A DNA stretch of 64,000 nt from Lepidurus packardi. Taxonomy: Eukaryota > Arthropoda > Branchiopoda > Notostraca > Triopsidae. Numbering within the stretch: the first letter of the stretch is position 1; each line of letters begins with the position of its first letter. Positions 17,400 to 28,155 of the stretch are shown here, in pieces. The notes beneath the pieces were generated by a model. It saw only the letters and a list, made by a program, of their open reading frames with translations, had not been told where the DNA came from and did not search any database. The stretch is from the NCBI GenBank assembly GCA_023053545.1, contig JAKZAN010000001.1:7522565-7586564 (forward strand). The letters are read 5' to 3'. Made by a program: the position numbers and the translations under genes.

Positions 17400-17931
17400 A
17401 AATACACAGTACCTGACTAACTTAACCTAATTAAACATAATATAACCTAACCAAACTAAACCTAACCAAGCTCAAACTAATCTAATTACACTTAAACCTA
17501 CATGAAAATACATTACCCCGTGGGCCCCTGGGCCAAGGTCCAAAATGGGCTCCTAAACAGGTCGGGATGGGCCCCTAGCCTCGTGGGCCCCTGGGCCTGT
17601 GCCCAGTTGGCCCACGCGATAAGACGGCCCTGGTGTCGGGACTAGAACTGGTGAACTATAGAACGAAAGTTAGGGCCTTTAACCACTCCGCCAATCACTC
17701 GGTAGGTGAGGCTATAAGACATAACTTTTTCAGTCTCCAAAATGATCTCCAGTTATTTTACATACTATTACATAAATTAATATTTCGTACGGAAAAATTG
17801 ACATTTGCTTTACTTTGTCTTGTGCCCTCAACGTATACCACTTCGGCACCTAGCCCGGGGCCCCCTCCGAGGCTGGGGCCCCTAGGCAGCTGCCTAATTT
17901 GCCTAGGCGGAGATACGGCACTGCTTCAAAC

Positions 17932-20606
17932 CAGGAAGTCCTCCTTTCCAATAACCGTATAACTCGTTCACTCAAATGTAACATCATGTTTAACATGCGT
18001 TTCCCCATAAGAAAATTAGCCACTCAAATTTTTAATGATACACCTAACAGATTGTAATGAAAATGTACATTTACAGTCTGCACCTTTAGTAGAACATTCT
18101 AGCACCATTCCTATCAAGAAGTTGTCTATTCTAAGAGGAATTAATTAAGAACAGAAAAATGCAACGTTGTAAGAGCAGTTTGCCGTTGGTTCGGCATTTT
18201 GAACTTCAAAACAAACCACGTCATGTAGCGATGCAGCGTTGGCGTTTTTCACGATACAGATCCCATGGTCGAGAAATCTGCTGTTACGATCGTTTAAACG
18301 GGTGTCTTGGGATTTCTAGATCTCCTGTAAACTCACTGTAGGCTATGGTGTCTGAAATTTTAGTATGTCATTCTGTAGCATTCGGTGAGCTTACATTTTT
18401 TTCTACATTTTTGGGTAACTGTAACAGCGAAAAAAGTAGCACCCGTTGTTGTTAAGAAAGGTAGCGAAACCCATACTTTATTGAATATCTCTATGAATTC
18501 TCACTTGTTTCACATGTAACTTTTTTTAAAGCTGCCTAGTGGTACGCGGCATGAACGTAATTCTGTACAGCCTCCAGAAACCGTTTGTTAAAGGGTTATG
18601 ATTTTTGTTACTTTCGCGTCGCATTACTTTTGACCCGAGTCTCTTCTGCTTTTATTAAAGACACACAAACATTACACAACCCATTTTCAAATGGCCCTTA
18701 TAGTCCTTAATTTAAATAATATCTACAAGACTGGTACTAGCCTAGTGTGGAGAAAGAATATCATCTAGTAACACCGACTTATGCTTTAAGGATGTTATGA
18801 CTTATGCTTTAGGGATGTTGGACACCGTTTGCGGCTCTGGCTTCCCCGGGCATTTTTGGGAAGTAGACACAAGGACCACTCGACAAAAGGACCGTGTACC
18901 AGACGCAAGGACGACGGGCCTCGAGAGAAGGAGGCCAGTCCATAATCTTTAAGGGATCTATATCTTTTCGATTTCGAAACGTCTCTGCTCATTGGTTAAG
19001 CGCCAACGAGATTAGAAAATACTTATGCCATATTAAAGAATCGTCGCTAAGATGCCAAACCCCGACATAAGGACGCCAAGCTCCGGCGCAAGGATGCCGG
19101 GTCCCGACACAAGAACGCCGTTCCCTACAGAAGGACAACGGACTCCCAACACTAGGAAGACAATAATTGCTAGCTATAATCTCGGCATGAGAGTATCTTT
19201 GTCTTTCCCAATTATAGGTTTGTTCCAGCTTTTAAAAAATTAACGCTGCGTGGTTTAACGCTACCTTTGGTCACTTTATAGAGTAGCGGAGGGACAGGAC
19301 AGTTGAGACGCCGGACCAAGCGTACAAAATCATAACTAATTTACTACAAACGTTGTGGAACTGGAAAAAATCAGACACTTAGTGAATTTGACGAAGTCCA
19401 CATGGGGAAAGTTTCGCCAAAAAAGAATTCAATGTACATGATAAATTAAATACAAACTAAATCCATGGCATTTTGTGTAAGAAACGAGTCCTGTTAATTT
19501 CGTTGTACCGTTCAACATAATTATCTAAAAATTAAGTATAAATACCTTTGTTGTAGAAGACAAGTCAAAGAAGAACCCGTCCAAAGATTAGCTACTAATT
19601 CACTGTAGTGATTTTGCACGAGATTTTAGAAGTCTAAAGTTATAATTTACTACACTTTGGACATAGCTATTTTACCATGAGGAACATGCTGTGGAACTCG
19701 ATTTGGCAACGCTACGCTGACCAACTCCCGCGCTTGAGATACAGCCGCTCCCCTACAACGTTGCCTTTCCAGGTTTTCATTAAGCTTTTGGACAAAATCC
19801 TGCTTCTTATTGCACAAATTAGAGCTAGAATGTTTCCAGCATGGACAATGAGTATATGCAATATGTATGCTGATATATATGCAATATTTTTAAGAACGCA
19901 ATCGTCTTAGTTTCCTTATGACAAAACACAAGGACAAATCGTCCTACACCCAAGTCCAAATTGTCTACCCATCATTTCGTTCTGTACACTTGGAAGAGCC
20001 TCTAGTTTCCGTGGTCGTTTGGTGTTACTTTTCGTCTTCTTAAAGCGTACAATGCATCATTTGATAACCAGGACACTAGCACATCTAAGGAGTATAATTT
20101 TGGGCTAGAGTTTTATCTGCATGTGACGTGAAAAATAAAGAGTAGAAAAAGTGGCCAAACTGTCCTGTACCTCTACAGTTGAAGTCGTCGGTTGAAACGA
20201 CAAGGGAAAATTTCTGAACTACGACAACAAAACCGCTACTTATATGAGTCCGGAAAGCCACGGTGACTAACAGCAAAGGGTACTTCTTTTTGAACATCGA
20301 TTGTAAGGATATCTTTGACGTCTTTCAAAATTCAACCACATGCAAAACTTTATTCGCAGTGCTATAGCGACTTACTTTTGAACCCGATTTGTTTTCCTAC
20401 TCGTGGTGAAGCTTTAAGGAAAATTAAACCAAGAAAGGATGGGGTAGAGCTTCTGTCTATCTAAGTAGAATTTATTTCACTTACTTTTGCCCGGGATGTT
20501 AAAAAATCATAGTGTGTACTTAGCCAAACAATACGACAGACAGTTCTAAGTTGAATAGGTTAATTTGATGAAGGTTAACCTTCAATCGTTGAACTGCCTT
20601 ACTGCA
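17932..20606. other. Gene-poor region
   Basis: No exon with recognisable domain content was found on either strand apart from the short degenerate tandem repeat at 19052-19165. The sequence is AT-rich; upstream exons of the VEGF-like gene could lie here but none could be supported. Confidence 0.5.
19052..19165 (+). repeat. Degenerate 21-bp minisatellite
   Basis: Successive 21-nt units such as AAGCTCCGGCGCAAGGATGCC and GGGTCCCGACACAAGAACGCC share the frame CC-GAC-CAAGRACGCC. Five units are visible. Similar CAAGGAC motifs occur at 18868-18930, so the array was once longer. It is open in one frame with a 7-residue period, but there is no other evidence of translation. Confidence 0.6.
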
Positions 20607-20960
20607 ATGAAGAAATGGATTACCCTATAACTGGTCACCGTAGCTACAGCTGGTGCTGCGTACGTGAAAGTATCGGACACTTTCACTGAAGCAGGAAGTT
20701 TTGATCACTTTGCTGACGAAGAAACTTCAGATACCTTCGCTCTAGATGAATCAGTTGAAACTTTCGCTGAAGATTAATCCGAATCACTAGATACTATCGT
20801 CGACAAAGAAATATCGGCCCTGGAGCAACGCAGCGATAACGATATTGTGAACGCTTTACAGCATTGGAAGAAAGTAAGCATTTTCCAAAAATTTCATTTG
20901 GAAACTAACCAGAATTCTGAGGCAGACTTCATACTGACCAGAAATCCTGAAGGTGTTTGA
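20607..20960 (+). pseudogene. Decayed frame of a secreted acidic protein (tentative)
   Basis: From ATG 20607 the frame begins MKKWITL, meets TAA at 20628-20630, and continues LVTVATAGAAYV, so read as a whole it looks like a signal peptide. It then runs through an acidic Thr/Phe/Glu-rich stretch, a second TAA at 20775-20777, and on to TGA near 20960. A possible splice donor (AAA|GTAAGC) lies at about 20873. The composition suggests former coding sequence, but no family was recognised. It might be the leader exon of the VEGF-like gene downstream, which the stops would then break. Low confidence. Confidence 0.3.
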
Positions 20961-21203
20961 AGTTGAACCAGGAAGTAAGATTCTTGATTTACTTTTCAAA
21001 TAATTAGTGTACATCTGTAACGTTGAAATTCCAGAATGCAGTAAACCTGCTAAAGGGAATGGGTTCATAGGAGGCTGTAGCCTCGGCTTCGCATGGTTTT
21101 CTTAGAGGTCCAACCCACACATTTCAATATAAGCTCATTTTCATGCTTTCCGGCCCATCCTTATTCGCCTCATTAAATTTACCTCTAATTCCAATGGAAA
21201 TAG

Positions 21204-21432
21204 ATCGTTACCAAACATGATTGAAGTGCTCCGCTGTGAGGGTTCGTGTAACAACCCAGGCCTGTCCTGCATGCCCACTAAGATATCCAAAGCAATAGTA
21301 CCTGTAACGAAGGTAACTCACCCTAATGCTAGAATGTCTAGTGACGATAAAGTAATTCAACACGATTCTTGTGACTGCCTTTGCACTGTGAATGCCTCGG
21401 ATTGCCAAGAAAATCAGATACAGAATAATTAG
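21204..21432 (+). CDS. PDGF/VEGF-family growth factor, terminal exon with second half of the cystine-knot domain
   Basis: After acceptor AG (21202-21203) the frame reads RSLPNMIEVLRCEGSCNNPG, then LSCMPT and, about 35 residues later, QHDSCDCLC, ending at TAG 21430-21432. It aligns without gaps near the knot to VEGF-A ([20 protein letters not shown]...QHNKCEC). Four of the six intrachain knot cysteines are obvious (RC, the second of GCC, LxC, and the CxC pair); the first would lie in an upstream exon. The two positions that form inter-chain disulphides in VEGF are Met and Ser here. Such factors are secreted ligands of PVR/VEGFR-type receptor tyrosine kinases. Upstream exons and the signal peptide could not be placed, so whether the gene is intact is unknown. 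Confidence 0.65.
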
Positions 21433-24400
21433 GAATAAGCGGCGATTTTGAATTATTTATTTGTCTGTAAATACACTACTTATTACCAAAGACTGTCGTT
21501 GCAAATGTAAGGACGAAAGAAAGCCCAAAGAATGCCATCATGGGAGCCATTGGGACGAGCGTACTTGCACGTGTATAACTTCCAACATGGAAATATTTGA
21601 TCGCTTGTTATGTACTTGCCGGTAGTATAATCCTACGAAACTGGGAAGATAAATTCGCTCTTCACTATTGTTATCGACAAGCGCGTTCATAAACTGATGC
21701 CTTGTAATAGTATTATCGAATGACTAATTACGAAGCCAGTACTGCAAACAGTTATGCTGCTGATACCAATACTGGTAATTGCACAAGTGTAATGTAAAAC
21801 CCCCGTTATTGTGAATAAAGTTGGATTTGAAACAACTGCTTATAGGTCTGCTGGACGGTAATCGGTAAGCCTCGACAGAGTGCTGTTTTCTGAATAGACG
21901 AATTCTCCGTTCTTGGCTGTCTCCCTGGTCATGTGCGGTCAGCTCGTTATAATTGAGGGAAATTTTTTTTGTGATCGAGCTTGTAAATTAAACAAAGCAC
22001 CTACAGACTAAATTGAGGATTCAAAAGAAATGTGATGGTGACGTCCCTATGAATTCAATGTCCGATTTTTAATGCGCCAATAGGCAAAGGCACTAGCTCT
22101 CCGGCCAACTGTCCCCAATGCTATAAGGATAGGAAATTCTGAAATTTGTCGGAAAGGGGCGGAGCTTAAACCGATAAATAATTAGTTACTCAATTAATAT
22201 GCATAATTGACATAAGGGTTCTTCGTCCAGAATACTTCAGTTGGTCTCCTCTATAACGCTTTTTCTTTAGACCTTACTCCCCCTTTAATATTGCATTTGT
22301 TCGATGAGCGAGTATGTAGCGAAACCGTTCACTTTGTTTTAACCCATTTAACCCAAAGGTGTGGTACGTGCAAATAGATTCTCTATGATTATTAAGCTAT
22401 TTTGCTTTAAATTTCCTAGAAGCCAAAATCAATAATTATGGAAAACTAAATTATTTTCCTGACAAATGTACTATCCGTAAATCTTTACAGGAAAACAGTT
22501 TAGTTCTTCCAATTTCATAAATCACTCAAGATAACTTTTTCGTATAATTTCAAATTTCAACGAATTCCTGTTGCCTGGTCTGCTAAGATAAAAAGAAGTT
22601 AATACCAAGTACACATTACAGACCATATATTATGTAGCTTAGACGAAATATTTGCTGGACAAAGATGCGTTTGGGAGGCAGAAAAAATGGCCAGCTTCGC
22701 AGTCCATCACAGATATCACTTCACAGTTGATATGATTTAGTTTTTGAATATAAAATGACGAAAAACTGTTTTAGCCAAGTATAGTTAAATATAAATTACT
22801 AAATACTTTCGTCTAACTGCACTGTTAAATAGTAGCAAAGGTTCATATAGTAGCAAAATATCAAATAGTAGCAAAAGTTCATATATTCGTCATGTACTTA
22901 AGCTAGTTCGAAATGTAGTTTGTCTCCGTTCTGCGGCGAACAGATCTTGGCCGACAGAAAAGACAAAAACATGTATTTGATTCCTCTGGTGTAGCCATGG
23001 CAAACATCAAAAACAGAGCTATGAAAGGACGTGCATTTGCCGCAAAACGTGGAATGCGTGTCAATAATCGAAAATATAAGTCCAATACAATAGACCTATA
23101 CAAGTCCTTCATATAGAATCTTATACTAAAGCAATATTTTCTTAAGCTGTCTTTCTCCCTCTCAAATAAAGGGCGGAATCCATATCTGTTTTCGTTTCCA
23201 ATCTCAACTGACTCCAATTTCCATCAGAATCCATTCGAAAACAACACAGTCCATAACAAACTATAATGACGTCTACAGAATCCAAGAACGAACAAACTCA
23301 ATACAAAAGACATCTCTAAAACGTAAAAGCTAACACATCACATTGGTCTTAGCAAACTATATTGACGAAATTGGTTTTTACAAGAAACTAAAACCGTTCA
23401 TTAAAGAATCGATCCCAGTCTTGTCCTTTTTCAGTCGATTGGAAGAACAAAACTGCAAACAAATTTGGAATTAAAACAATCAAGTAAATGGTACGATAAT
23501 ATTAACATTTTGCATTCGATCAATTTTTAATTCACTATTTTTAGCGTACTGACTTGGTTTTTAAGTGCTATTCATTCCTCAATAATCCGATTCAGCCCCA
23601 TCCGTGCAGCAAAGGGAATTCTTAATTAAAATTTTCCATTCAATCTTGTGTACTCTCGACCTCTTCCCTCATGCTCAACAAAAGGCACTGACAAGGGGTC
23701 TTCGCCGCTACAGTTTAGTGTGTTCCATGACAAGACTTCATTAACCACATTGGGCATGTTGCCCAATCAATTGTCCTTGGTACAGTCAATCGAATAATAC
23801 CATCCCTTCCAGCATACCCCTACCCCCCCTGATGCCATTTGTGTCGCAAAACCTTAATGTCTCCAGCAGAAGTTAGAAAACTGTGCCCTACTTTCCTTCC
23901 TCGCAGCATTAGAAACGATTCATAGTAGCCGTTTTTTGCTCCATCATTCTTTTTGGACTTGTTCATTCGATGATTACACGCTCCCAGCGATATGTCATGT
24001 GTGGCAATCTTGCAGGAAATGCAAGCCCGTAGGGGAAACCCGCTAAGACGTTTATCTTTCAAGGCACCTGCTTCATTGACAGATTGTCAGATTGTGTCGT
24101 TTTACGGACAAAAACTTGCTCCCAGCTTAACTTCTAACGCCTTTCATCCAGAAAACTCGGTACTCGTTGATTCATTTTCTTGCCCACACAACCGTTGAAG
24201 TCTTCGAAATACTGGCGTTTCTTTCGGGATGCAATCAATTTCCCACGCATGCGTTCCCACCTTGCCATGATTAAATTTGGCACGAGTTCTAGATGAAGAG
24301 ACCTTAGTTAACTGCATCCCCTTCACCTAGGAGGACACGTTTTTGGCGTTCAAGCATGCTCCCGTAGTTTCCTTTTATTACATTCGTTTGGAAAGCTCGT

Positions 24401-24437
24401 GTTATATAAGAAATAAAATCCAAACCATCTCAAAGCC
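21433..24437. other. Gene-poor region
   Basis: No supported exon or RNA gene. Short frames at 22903-23217 (minus) and 23820-24062 (minus) contain scattered cysteines but no recognisable domain, and they lack convincing splice partners. Confidence 0.45.
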
Positions 24438-25544
24438 ATGTGGACTTGGCTTTACGGTGTTGCTGCCGTTGTCCAATTTGCAGGTAAGAACACAAACAAA
24501 TATCGGAGAAAAGGAAGCCAATTTCTCTCTACCTGTTCGACTATCGCCTATTGATTGGAAGAAAGGCTCTAATTAGCCCATAATCCGATTAAGGCGAATA
24601 AGGCAAAAAACGACAGGGTTAATTCAGTTACATTGAATGCTTCCTTAAACAAACAAAATAATTTGAGGACTAAAAGGTCCATATTGGCTTTCAGTTTCAT
24701 TTCCTCTACCACTGCAAAATACAACAGCAAATCACAGTGCGCCAGACAGCGCAGAAATCTTGGATCTAATCATGAAAATCGCGGAACGTCCAAGTGCCTG
24801 GCACAAAATCCATCGTGTTTTAGGTAAGGACCCCAATCATGAGAACGAGGACAATGGCAATCGAAGTTTAATAAACCTAATGATACAGAAACCTTGGAAG
24901 CCAATAAGCTGGCGTACGGCATGAAAAAGAGTTCCCACGCTGTGGGCAAAAGCCTTGTAAATAGCACCACGGCTGGATTGGGTCCCAGTGAATCTTCCTC
25001 GGATCCTACCTCAGTTCTGATGCACCCACAATGGCAATTCTTGGTAAGTTTGGATCATTTGTCAGCTTTAGAGACACTCAATCGTCCTCATCGCTTCAAC
25101 ATTGAAAAACCTTTTGGCGACGAGGCTTCTTTCACGTCTCACAAGAAGAAAACATTCGAACAAAGTTTGCAAGAAATCGAAGACGAATTGCATGCGTGGG
25201 CAACGGCCACCAAAGCTAAACCAAAACTTCCAACTACTCATGCATACAATAAAACACGCGCCAAAATTAAAATGAAACACAAACTCATGGAGAAGGCGTG
25301 GCTTAATTGGAAAAAGAACAAAACCGCTGCTCTTAAAACGTTCGAAAAGTCATCAAGTCACCCAACTTGGTCCCGTAACCCCCTAACAATAACCACCACT
25401 CATCCTCGATTTGTTTACCATCGAGTTATAGCCAACGCTAACCAACACTCCCCGTTGAACCCAAGGAAAGATAAAGCGGCGTTCTTAGCCATTGCAATCC
25501 CTTCAAAATCTAATTCTAGTCAACGTATAATGCCTCATCCCTAA
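24438..25544 (+). CDS. Unrecognised secreted protein, Lys-rich, cysteine-free
   Basis: Proposed exons 24438-24483, 24695-24823 and 24889-25544 join in phase to 276 residues. The start MWTWLYGVAAVVQFAG looks like a signal peptide, and the next exon has an amphipathic stretch (SAEILDLIMKIAERPSAWHK). The long last exon is basic, with NKTRAKIKMKHKLMEKAW in its middle, and Thr/Ser/Pro-rich near the end. No cysteine and no known domain were seen. The 65-bp second intron is short but has a good donor (GTAAGG) and a CAG acceptor. Function unknown; a secreted matrix or precursor protein is only a guess. It is convergent to legumain. Confidence 0.5.
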
Positions 25545-25716
25545 ATCTTAAACTTATTCCTAGCTAGATTTCCGAAAGCTGTATAAAATATTTCAGAATA
25601 ATTGTTACAAGCTCCACCCATGTTAACAGTTTAGCATATAAAGCGAGATAACACATCAGATGCAATACACTTTGTAGTACAAACATAAAATTAGTTGAGT
25701 TTCTACGTCAAACGGT

Positions 25717-27927
25717 TTAGAAGATTCCTTTCACGGAAGGATGAGTGCAAATCTGCTTCATCGCTTGTTCCATTGGTTGTGCCGAGAAGCCAGCTTCGCA
25801 CAAGTTAACCAAAACGTACAGCTGTCGCAAAACAAACTCGTTCTACAAAAGAAAAAAGGATATTACATAGGTGGAAAACGGCAGCTGGAAGAGTCTCAAT
25901 GGACTTACTTCAGAGAGTTTGAAGCACAAGCGAGAGAAATTCTTGACTGCTTGTTCATAGCACGGAAAATTGACCAGGCGCTCCCGTTTATGAAGTATAG
26001 CATGCACTTGGGGTTTCTCGATAGTAAAGGTATGAACCAGGTCTTTCATAACGTCCATAACAAACTTGCGTTTCTACAAAGAAGAGGGTGAGTCTTGTCT
26101 AATCTTGTCACTCTTTCAGTTCCTCCACTCTCCTCCTCAAAAAAGTTTTTTTTTTACTTTTTTCAGGGATTTAGATTTCTCTCGTAACTGATCTTGCTGT
26201 TCATTAGGCGCCGATTGCATTTTCTTTTGCATAATGTGTAGAGGCACGTCTCCACTTGGAACTGCATCAAGCTAACGCAACCAAGTCTCATTAATTTTAC
26301 GGGAGCTAGAAGCTTACATCTACACTTGCTAATGAGGTTACACCTTCATGTGCAAGTGTTAGCAAGTCAGGAAGACCAGCTTCGCTATTGCAAATGCCAG
26401 TGTGTATACGTACCAGTGGACTGGAGGGGAGCGCAGAGACGCCATTTGTACCATTTTTACGGCCAGGAGACTTGCCCTGGAATTCCGCCACTTTTGACTT
26501 GCCCATACTTAATTGTCCGTATTCTTGAACATGGGAGGTATTCGTTTCAGTGCGAACTATCACGAATTGGCGCCACAAGCTCTCCTTCTCAAGATTTTCC
26601 TTCCGAGACAAGGGGTTTTATTTTTACTTTTTTTAATATTTTTAGATTACTCGGTCGGAATCTTCCATCCAAAATACACTGTAGACATCTCCCAAGTATG
26701 TTTGACGTTGCGCATCAAAGTAACAGGCATAAGAATGTTCATTCGGATTAGCGGCAGTGGTAACATAGACTATTGCAAAACGTAATTGAATATTTGTCTC
26801 TTTTCCCTTGGATAAACAAGCATCTTAAGGTACTGTTCATGTTGGGGGGCAACAAGTTCTCAAACATGGATCCCGACTCGCAAGCTTCGATATACAAGAC
26901 CATCTACGACAGAGAGATTTTAGTGAAAAACCGTAGAGAAGGATGTTTGCATAGGCACCTTGCCGTATTTTTTTTGCTGGTACATATCGAGCAAAGTATC
27001 CTGAAAGTCTCGGGCGTGCAACTCATCGTCCGGAAAGGCTAGAAGCCCGGGGGCACCATGATCCACGAAATTTATGAAAACGTGATCATCCGCATCACTA
27101 TAAGGCGCAATTATGGAGCACTTTCAGCTCGGAATGAGTTAAAAAGCGATATACCTTAGCAAAACTTTGCCTGTTCCAATTTCTTTTAGACCTTTAGCGT
27201 CTCCCAGTAGTACTTTGAGAAAGTTTTCAGGGGTCACATCCTATTCTCAGGTAGAACATGCAAAAATGGATCAATACCAATAGATGCTTATCTACATTCA
27301 GTGCTTTAAAATGTACTTTGCCAGTGTAGTCTTTCTTAACTCCTGCGTAGACGTCCTGGCCGCCTGGCTCATTAATTATGATGCCTTTGGTAGGGTTTCT
27401 GCATTGATACCCTTATAATTAATTAACTAAATTCTTAGGGAGTTCTTACTCGGTTGCATTTGCAATATCATCGTACATCATAACAATGATATTCTCTTCA
27501 GGGATGCCATTACGGCGCAAGATTTGATATGCATGACAAAGGTCTGCCTGTACGTTACCCAAATTAACATTGAACAAACATTATTAGTATTAAAAAGACC
27601 TGAATTCAACGTAAGAAAATGTCTTGAAGCTCTTACCTGGTGTCTGTAGTTATAATAGCCCTGTGAGCCTGCTACAAGAACAGCCCATAGCTTAATATTT
27701 CCATCAGGTTTGGCAGTTACAACGGCTTCGGTGGGTAATGCTGGAGTGGCTGTTGTAAAATTGGTTTCTTCTTGGCGGTGGTTAAAGTTAAGTTTAACAC
27801 GGTTTACATTATTTAAAAGACTTTGATACGCCGCTTGAACTTTTCCATGCTTTGTGGTATGCAAAGCTTGGAGGGAACTACAATTAAGCACTATGATCAC
27901 AGCACAAAACAGGAAACACAACCTCAT
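25717..27927 (-). CDS. LGMN: Legumain (asparaginyl endopeptidase, peptidase C13)
   Basis: A lysosomal cysteine protease that cuts after Asn. Eleven exons (minus): 27637-27927, 27450-27547, 27317-27398, 27166-27240, 26959-27120, 26834-26903, 26651-26769, 26461-26599, 26158-26261, 25909-26073, 25717-25842, joining in frame to 476 residues. It starts with signal peptide [21 protein letters not shown], then the C13 fold ([20 protein letters not shown]). The catalytic His is in [10 protein letters not shown] and the catalytic Cys in [10 protein letters not shown]. The pro-domain (LSM helical) ends with [15 protein letters not shown] as in human legumain (433 residues). A typical Asn-rich activation region ([22 protein letters not shown]) is present. 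The pro-protein activates by self-cleavage at acid pH in known family members. Reelin ends only 230 bp upstream on the same strand. Confidence 0.95.
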
Positions 27928-28155
27928 TTTGAAGTAGTTATAAACGCAGTATATTGCGTCGTATGCCAATGCCAAGTCAACAGTCACTATCTTTTTTTAT
28001 TTCAACGTATTTGTATCGTGTCCTAAGCAATCAAACTAATCGACAAAATTGAGGGCGCCAAGTATGAAAAGTCAACTTCCAGAATCTCAAAAACATTTAC
28101 TCTACGTCGTTGACATAGTAGTTTTTACTCGATACGCAAAAAATTCGACATAATT

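Larger units (their letters stand above)
12415..17923. mobile_element. hAT-family DNA transposon, 5.5 kb, with 8-bp target duplication
   Basis: The left end CAGTGCCGGATTTAG (12415) and right end (reverse complement CAGTGCCGTATCTCC, ending 17923) share a CAGTGCCG terminal inverted repeat. Both ends continue into subterminal GGGCCCC/CCTAGGC-rich sequence. The flanks are the identical 8-mer CTTCAAAC at 12407-12414 and 17924-17931, the target-site length of hAT elements. The element carries a broken transposase on its minus strand, a nested P-like element (13374-15120), a perfect palindrome (17357-17399) and a second GGGCCC-rich block (about 17517-17633). The intact target duplication marks a single insertion event that later decayed. 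Confidence 0.93.

Noticed and set aside
17517-17633. GGGCCC-rich block ending AAGACGGCCCTG that looks like another hAT terminus
   Set aside because: No matching left end or target duplication was found; treated as subterminal sequence of the 12415-17923 element.
22903-23217. Minus-strand frame with a CFCLFCRPRS cysteine cluster
   Set aside because: Isolated frame with no family match and no partner exons; cysteines alone are not enough.
25741-26091. 116-codon plus-strand frame starting with ATG and followed by a plausible donor
   Set aside because: It lies exactly antisense to the last two exons of legumain, which match the family C-terminus ([15 protein letters not shown]), so it is a shadow.
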